From an uncultured Eubacteriales bacterium (GTDB taxonomy: Bacteria > Bacillota > Clostridia > Lachnospirales > Anaerotignaceae), in assembly GCA_902406135.1 (NCBI GenBank), contig CABPCX010000112.1:1-6513 (forward strand): 6,513 bases of DNA. Direction: 5' to 3'. This document shows positions 6,306 through 6,513 of this stretch, piece by piece. The translations under genes and the position numbers were made by a program. Each line of letters opens with the position of its first letter. The stretch's first letter is position 1. Under the pieces are notes generated by a model. It did no database searches, had not been told where the DNA came from, and saw only the letters and a program-made list of their open reading frames with translations.

Positions 6306-6513
6306 TTAGAATTTTCTACCTCTTCCTGTGTGTACTCTTCCGCTGGAAGCTCTATGGGCAGATGAATTTCTGCTTCTTCCTCCTGATGGAGGATTTTTTC
6401 TTTGTCTTGGCCTTATTCTTGTGGTTATAAAGGAATTGACAAGTTTATCATCTTTTACGTTAAAGTTTACTTTGCTCTTTGAAGTATATTCATAAATTTC
6501 TCCGATTTCTTCA
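6306..6513 (-). CDS. C-terminal end of an unidentified protein with a basic Arg/Ser/Gly-rich tail
   Basis: An open frame enters from the right edge of the window and runs 68 codons to a TAA at 6306-6308. The start and most of the protein lie outside. The first half (EEIGEIYEYTSKSKVNF, then VKDDKLVNSFITTRIRP) looks like an ordinary folded or membrane-distal segment. The last 34 or so residues are low complexity and strongly basic: about ten Arg plus Lys, Ser, Gly, Pro and His, with pieces such as RPRQRKNPPSGGRSR and the end GRVHTGRGRKF. Such tails often bind RNA or other polyanions or are disordered, but no domain can be named. A hairpin terminator immediately follows and the gene converges on deaD, both of which support it being real. 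I do not recognise the family. Confidence 0.75.
   Translation of the reverse strand, partial: EEIGEIYEYTSKSKVNFNVKDDKLVNSFITTRIRPRQRKNPPSGGRSRNSSAHRASSGRVHTGRGRKF

Noticed and set aside
1..6513. Mobile elements, CRISPR repeats, tRNA or rRNA genes, phage or defence genes
   Set aside because: I looked on both strands. Apart from the hairpins described I saw no repeated units, inverted-repeat ends, transposase motifs or tRNA cloverleaf. The gene content is housekeeping.

Overview
The window looks like part of a chromosome from a low-GC Gram-positive bacterium of the Clostridia type, possibly a gut or rumen Lachnospiraceae or Ruminococcaceae relative. The clues are AT-rich intergenic DNA, strong AGGAG-type ribosome binding sites, a T-box leader in front of pheST, and a PheS with the C-x2-C-x4-C-x2-C insertion found in Bacillus-type enzymes. 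Genus cannot be fixed from this sequence alone. I see no mobile element, CRISPR array, tRNA or rRNA gene.

Layout. Positions 1-3654 hold the phenylalanyl-tRNA synthetase operon on the minus strand. In order of transcription it has a sigma-A-type promoter (3627-3654), a T-box leader of about 300 nt with a UUC (Phe) specifier and an intrinsic terminator (3327-3620), pheS (complete), and pheT (750 codons, cut by the window edge about 45-50 codons before its expected end). Just upstream on the same strand is uppP (3662-4459), a UppP/BacA-family membrane protein with changes in both signature motifs. Position 4620 starts a divergent plus-strand gene for a DEAD-box RNA helicase with a C-terminal DbpA-type RNA-binding domain (deaD/csdA-like). 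Two adjacent hairpin terminators (6222-6293) separate it from the C-terminal end of a convergent minus-strand gene of unknown function with an Arg/Ser/Gly-rich tail.

How it works together. PheS and PheT form the alpha2beta2 enzyme that charges tRNA-Phe. The T-box leader senses the charging state of tRNA-Phe and lets transcription through when the tRNA is uncharged. The uppP stop codon lies 7 nt before the pheS -35 box and no terminator is visible between them, so uppP transcripts probably run into the T-box leader.

The most unusual structure is the 4526-4577 region. uppP and deaD appear to be driven by divergent promoters with identical TATAAT -10 boxes placed exactly symmetrically, 17 bp either side of one self-complementary TTGCAA hexamer that would be the -35 box for both. 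The second most notable point is the UppP homologue, in which the conserved His of the SSSGH motif is Asn and PGxSRSG is PAVSRNG. Otherwise this is ordinary housekeeping sequence, and I found no clearly new multi-gene system.
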